DNA of 64,000 bases from Pseudodesulfovibrio sp. 5S69 (GTDB lineage: Bacteria > Desulfobacterota > Desulfovibrionia > Desulfovibrionales > Desulfovibrionaceae). Below the pieces are notes generated by a model. It saw only the letters and a program-made list of their open reading frames with translations, made no database searches and was not told the origin of the DNA. The stretch covers positions 2,847,501 through 2,911,500 of the forward strand of contig NZ_CP146609.1 of the NCBI RefSeq assembly GCF_037094465.1, read 5' to 3'. Position 1 is the stretch's first letter. Each line of letters begins with the position of its first letter. Of this stretch, positions 61,172 to 64,000 are shown piece after piece. The translations under genes were made by a program, and so were the position numbers.

Positions 61172-62230
61172 TCAGAGGCCGGAACCGGCCTGGACCAACC
61201 GGACGAGCTTTTCCACCGCGTGGATGGCCGCCTTGAGCCGGAGCCGCTCGCCCTGGTCCAGGGCCGCCGGATTGACGTAGTTGTGGGGCGGCAGCCCGGT
61301 GCGGTCGCATTCCAGGCCAATGTCCAGTCGCTTGCGCTGCAGATATTCCCAGCCGTCGAGCAGGGATCGGGCGTGGTGCTCGGAGACGTGCCCGGCCTCG
61401 CCCAAGGCGCGGAGGCGGTCGCAGGTGTTGTGCGGATGCACCCCATATTTAAGCGCCAGGATGCGCGCGCTGTTGGTCAGATGGGCCAGGACCGATTTCT
61501 TGATGTTCAAAAATCCATGCCACACCCCCTCGCGCTCGGTGACGAACGCCCCGAACAGGGTCAGGGGCAGCCGGTAGTCGGTCAGCTCCCGGACCAACAG
61601 GGACAGGGCGATAGGCTTGGTGCGCACATACTCCCACAACCGCTCGCGCATGCGCCGGACCTCGTCCCCGGCCCCGAACACGGCCTGGAAGTCGAGGATC
61701 AGCCCGGACTGCCACGGCCCCTTTTCCGCGGGGTTGGACAGCCAGCCGGTCAGCCGGGCCAGCCACGTGTCGAAATCCCCGCGCCACTCCGCGTTGCTGA
61801 CCATGACCCCGCCCTCGCACAGGGAGAGCCCCGCGCCGTCCAGGGCGATGACGATGGACTGGGTGCAGTCGTCCACCTCATCCTCGTCCACCTTGACCGG
61901 GATAAGCAGCCCGTTGTCCTGGTCCGACCCCGGAACCATCTCTTCGCGGCCGCCGGACCCGAACTCCATGAATGTGCACTGCGAGAGCCACGGATACTCC
62001 ACGGCATGGGCTTCGAGCACGGCGGTGACCACGTCGCGGTTGAACCGGGTCAGCCGCTTGCACGCCCGCTCGGCGGACGCCCCCTGGTCGAGCCACTCCT
62101 GGACCAGGTCGAGCCGGGTGCGACGGATGCCCGCCAGCTTGCCCTCGCGGGCCATGACCCGCAATTCGTCCAAAAGGCCGTCCGGGACGCCTGTCATACC
62201 GTTCACGGGCCGTTCGCCGTTCAAGTCCAT
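61172..62230 (-). CDS. DUF294-type putative nucleotidyltransferase
   Basis: The 352-residue protein starts at ATG 62230 (GTGGAG upstream). FMEFGSGGREEMVPGSDQDN near 87-106 is the nucleotidyltransferase core (GSxxR followed by D-x-D), as in GlnD-like proteins. The C-terminal half is the helical DUF294 output region (SLLVRELTDYRLPLTLFGAF). Usually CBS domains precede it; none are seen here. DUF294 genes are often next to sodium:solute symporters of the acetate type, as here. It may modify a regulator of the transporter. Confidence 0.85.
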   Translation of the reverse strand: MDLNGERPVNGMTGVPDGLLDELRVMAREGKLAGIRRTRLDLVQEWLDQGASAERACKRLTRFNRDVVTAVLEAHAVEYPWLSQCTFMEFGSGGREEMVPGSDQDNGLLIPVKVDEDEVDDCTQSIVIALDGAGLSLCEGGVMVSNAEWRGDFDTWLARLTGWLSNPAEKGPWQSGLILDFQAVFGAGDEVRRMRERLWEYVRTKPIALSLLVRELTDYRLPLTLFGAFVTEREGVWHGFLNIKKSVLAHLTNSARILALKYGVHPHNTCDRLRALGEAGHVSEHHARSLLDGWEYLQRKRLDIGLECDRTGLPPHNYVNPAALDQGERLRLKAAIHAVEKLVRLVQAGSGL

Positions 62231-62423
62231 GCCCAACTCCACGTTCCGTGGCCGAAAGTCCAACCGTTGACCGGGGGAAACCGCCCGTTCGCCGCCGAGG
62301 CGTCAAGGTCCAAACCCGCGACCGCCCGGCTTCGACCGCTTACCTGAAAACGGATGCTCCCTTTGATTTCCCTACTGTAAAAGGGCTTCAACGGCAAACT
62401 TTCAACCGTACTGGGGGTAAAAA

Positions 62424-62735
62424 ATGGACAACATCGAAAGGATTCGCAAACGGCAGCTCAGCATCGCGCTCGGCGTGGGCATTCCCTATTTCGCCTTTGT
62501 CATCGGCATCTTCCTGCTCGTCTACCTGGCAGGGGCATGGGTAGCCGGGACCAGCATCCTGGGATTCCCCCTGCACTACTGGCTGGTGGCCATCGCCATC
62601 TACCCGATCACTTGGGGACTTTTCATCTGGTACGTGGGCAAGGCCAACGAGATAGAGGATGAAATCGCTGAAACCGCCGAAACCGGCGAAAACCCGGAGC
62701 CCATGGACGCCATGGATGCCCGGGAAGGAGCGTAA
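62424..62735 (+). CDS. Small subunit of a sodium:solute symporter (DUF4212/DUF485 type)
   Basis: The 103-residue protein has two hydrophobic helices (IPYFAFVIGIFLLVYLAGAW and YWLVAIAIYPITWGLFIWYV) and an acidic tail. The size, helix arrangement and position directly before a symporter gene fit the small partner proteins of acetate-type symporters. It lies two bases before the symporter start. Divergent from the DUF294 gene. Confidence 0.8.
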   Translation: MDNIERIRKRQLSIALGVGIPYFAFVIGIFLLVYLAGAWVAGTSILGFPLHYWLVAIAIYPITWGLFIWYVGKANEIEDEIAETAETGENPEPMDAMDAREGA

Positions 62736-62737
62736 AC

Positions 62738-64000
62738 ATGGAACTCGGATATCAGATACCGGTCACGGCCCTGCTGCTCATCGGGGCCATGCTGACCTTT
62801 ACCGTGGTCACCACCTTCATGTTCCGCAGCCAGAAAACCTCCGCCGACTATTATCTGGCCGGACGCAAGGTCAACTCCTTCATCAACGCCTCGGCCATCT
62901 CCTCGGACTACCTGTCCGCCGCCTCGTTCCTCGGCGTGGCCGGCGTGGCCTTCCTGTTCGGCTTCGACGGCATCATCTACGCCCTGGGGTTCTTCGTGGG
63001 CTACATCGCCCTGCTGCTCTTCCTGGCCAGCCCCCTGCGCAAGTTCGGACGCTACACCGTGCCCGACTTCGTCTCGGAACGCTTCCACTCCAAGACGGCG
63101 CGCGTCCTCGGCGTGATCGGCGTGCTCTTCATCTCCCTCTTCTACATGGCCCCGCAGATGCTCGGCGCGGGCAAAGTCATGGGGCTGCTGCTCAACCTCG
63201 ATTATTCCACGTCCATCATCATCATCGCCTGCATCATCACCTTCTACGTCACCGTGGGCGGCATGAAGGCCACCACCGTCAACCAGTTGGTCCAGTTCTG
63301 GATCCTGTTCGGCGCCATGTTCCTGCTGGCCTTCATTCCCTTCATGCTCAAGGGGCTGACCTACACCGACGTGGTCAAGTTCCTGTCCGAATTCAAGGGC
63401 AGCACGCCCATCACGGGCAAGGAGTTCGACGGGGCCGCCTACACCAGCCCGGCCTACTGGCTGACTAGCCTCAAGGACACCCTGTCCCTGCTGCTCGCGC
63501 TCATGTTCGGCACCGCCGGGCTGCCGCACATCCTGGTGCGCTTCTACACCGCCCCGGACGGCAAGGCCGCGCGCAGGACCGTCATCTACGTGCTCTTCCT
63601 CATCGGCATGTTCTACATCCTGAGCCCCTACGTGGGTCACGTCATCCGCTACGTCTTCCTGCAGGGAGAATCCCTGGGCGTCTCCCCGCACCTGATGCAG
63701 TGGCTGGCCGACAACGGCAAGAACCTGGCCGTGCCCGTGGCGGGCTCCTACTTCGGCGGGCAGATCCTGCTCGGCATCGTGGTGGCCGGGGCCTTCGCCG
63801 CCATCCTGTCCACCGTGGCCGGGCTGATCATCGCCTCGGCCGGGGCCATCGGCCACGACCTGGTGGTCAACGTCTTCAACCCGAACATGCCCGAACGCTC
63901 CCGCGTCAAGGTCGCCCGCGTGGCCTCCATCGCCGTGGGGCTGCTCGGCATCCCGCTGGGCTTCTGGGCCGAATCGATGCAGATCGCCATCCTCGTGGGC
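62738..64000 (+). CDS. Sodium:solute symporter, acetate/ActP type (3' end outside the window)
   Basis: Translation from ATG 62738 (AAGGAG upstream) is open for 420 codons to the window edge. The first helices contain SADYYLAGRKVNSFINASAI with the family signature, followed by SSDYLSAASFLGVAGVAF and FGRYTVPDFVSERF. Helix 8-9 has LLALMFGTAGLPHILVRFYT, typical of ActP. It should import a carboxylate with sodium. The C-terminus, about 100 or more residues, is missing. Confidence 0.9.
   Translation, partial: MELGYQIPVTALLLIGAMLTFTVVTTFMFRSQKTSADYYLAGRKVNSFINASAISSDYLSAASFLGVAGVAFLFGFDGIIYALGFFVGYIALLLFLASPLRKFGRYTVPDFVSERFHSKTARVLGVIGVLFISLFYMAPQMLGAGKVMGLLLNLDYSTSIIIIACIITFYVTVGGMKATTVNQLVQFWILFGAMFLLAFIPFMLKGLTYTDVVKFLSEFKGSTPITGKEFDGAAYTSPAYWLTSLKDTLSLLLALMFGTAGLPHILVRFYTAPDGKAARRTVIYVLFLIGMFYILSPYVGHVIRYVFLQGESLGVSPHLMQWLADNGKNLAVPVAGSYFGGQILLGIVVAGAFAAILSTVAGLIIASAGAIGHDLVVNVFNPNMPERSRVKVARVASIAVGLLGIPLGFWAESMQIAILVG

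Noticed and set aside
1..64000. CRISPR arrays, insertion sequences, rRNA
   Set aside because: No regularly spaced direct repeats, transposase motifs or rRNA segments were found on reading both strands.

Overview
The window looks like a chromosome segment from a sulfate-reducing Desulfovibrionaceae bacterium, most likely Pseudodesulfovibrio or a close relative. This is inferred from gene content and high G+C, not from any marker search. The pointers are a TunR-type tungstate regulator next to tungstate uptake genes, a glutamate synthase split into three genes, a 2-amino-3,7-dideoxy-threo-hept-6-ulosonate synthase-like aldolase, several ferredoxin-type proteins, and a FeoB-associated Cys-rich protein. 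The ends cut through a hypothetical gene (left) and a sodium:solute symporter (right).

Layout. 1-6.0 kb: RdgC-like pair, SGNH esterase, TVP38-type membrane protein, YcaO-family protein, APC permease. 6.2-9.7 kb: tRNA-Leu(UAA), then tunR divergent from tupA-tupB and a DUF364 gene; no tupC ATPase is present. 9.9-16 kb: a secreted DUF922 protein and the gltB1-gltB2-gltB3/D operon, preceded by a long leader with its own promoter and terminator. 16.4-20.8 kb: orphan HicB, MltA, AI-2E-type permease, REC-kinase-REC hybrid. 21.2-23.9 kb: polar amino-acid ABC transporter.

24.1-45.8 kb is a surface-glycan locus, nearly all on the + strand. It opens with an MsbA-like ABC exporter and a glycosyltransferase. 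A CDP-sugar block follows: rfbF, a frameshifted rfbG, a 3,5-epimerase, a PAPS-type sulfotransferase and a sugar C-methyltransferase. Next comes a heptosyltransferase-like gene. Then there is a Campylobacter-like legionaminic acid block (legB, legC, legI, legG, ptmE, ptmF, legF/ptmB, ptmA) joined to hisF2-hisH2-ptmG, the gene trio used to amidinate acetamido sugars. The predicted product is CMP-activated acetamidino-legionaminic acid; the LegH acetyltransferase is not in the window.

45.8-53.4 kb: a small membrane protein, a Fur-controlled feo operon, a polyferredoxin that appears to fuse NapH-like and NapG-like halves and is paired with a DUF362 protein, a large intergenic region with a cloverleaf-like fold, a nucleoside-recognition-domain permease and ridA. 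53.6-64 kb: the aldolase, a free Hpt domain, MltC, a PilZ-like protein, glycosyltransferases, two FlgN/FliT-size proteins, a DUF294 nucleotidyltransferase, and a small subunit plus sodium:solute symporter divergent from it. Long hairpin repeats follow several + strand genes. No rRNA, insertion sequence, prophage or CRISPR array was seen.
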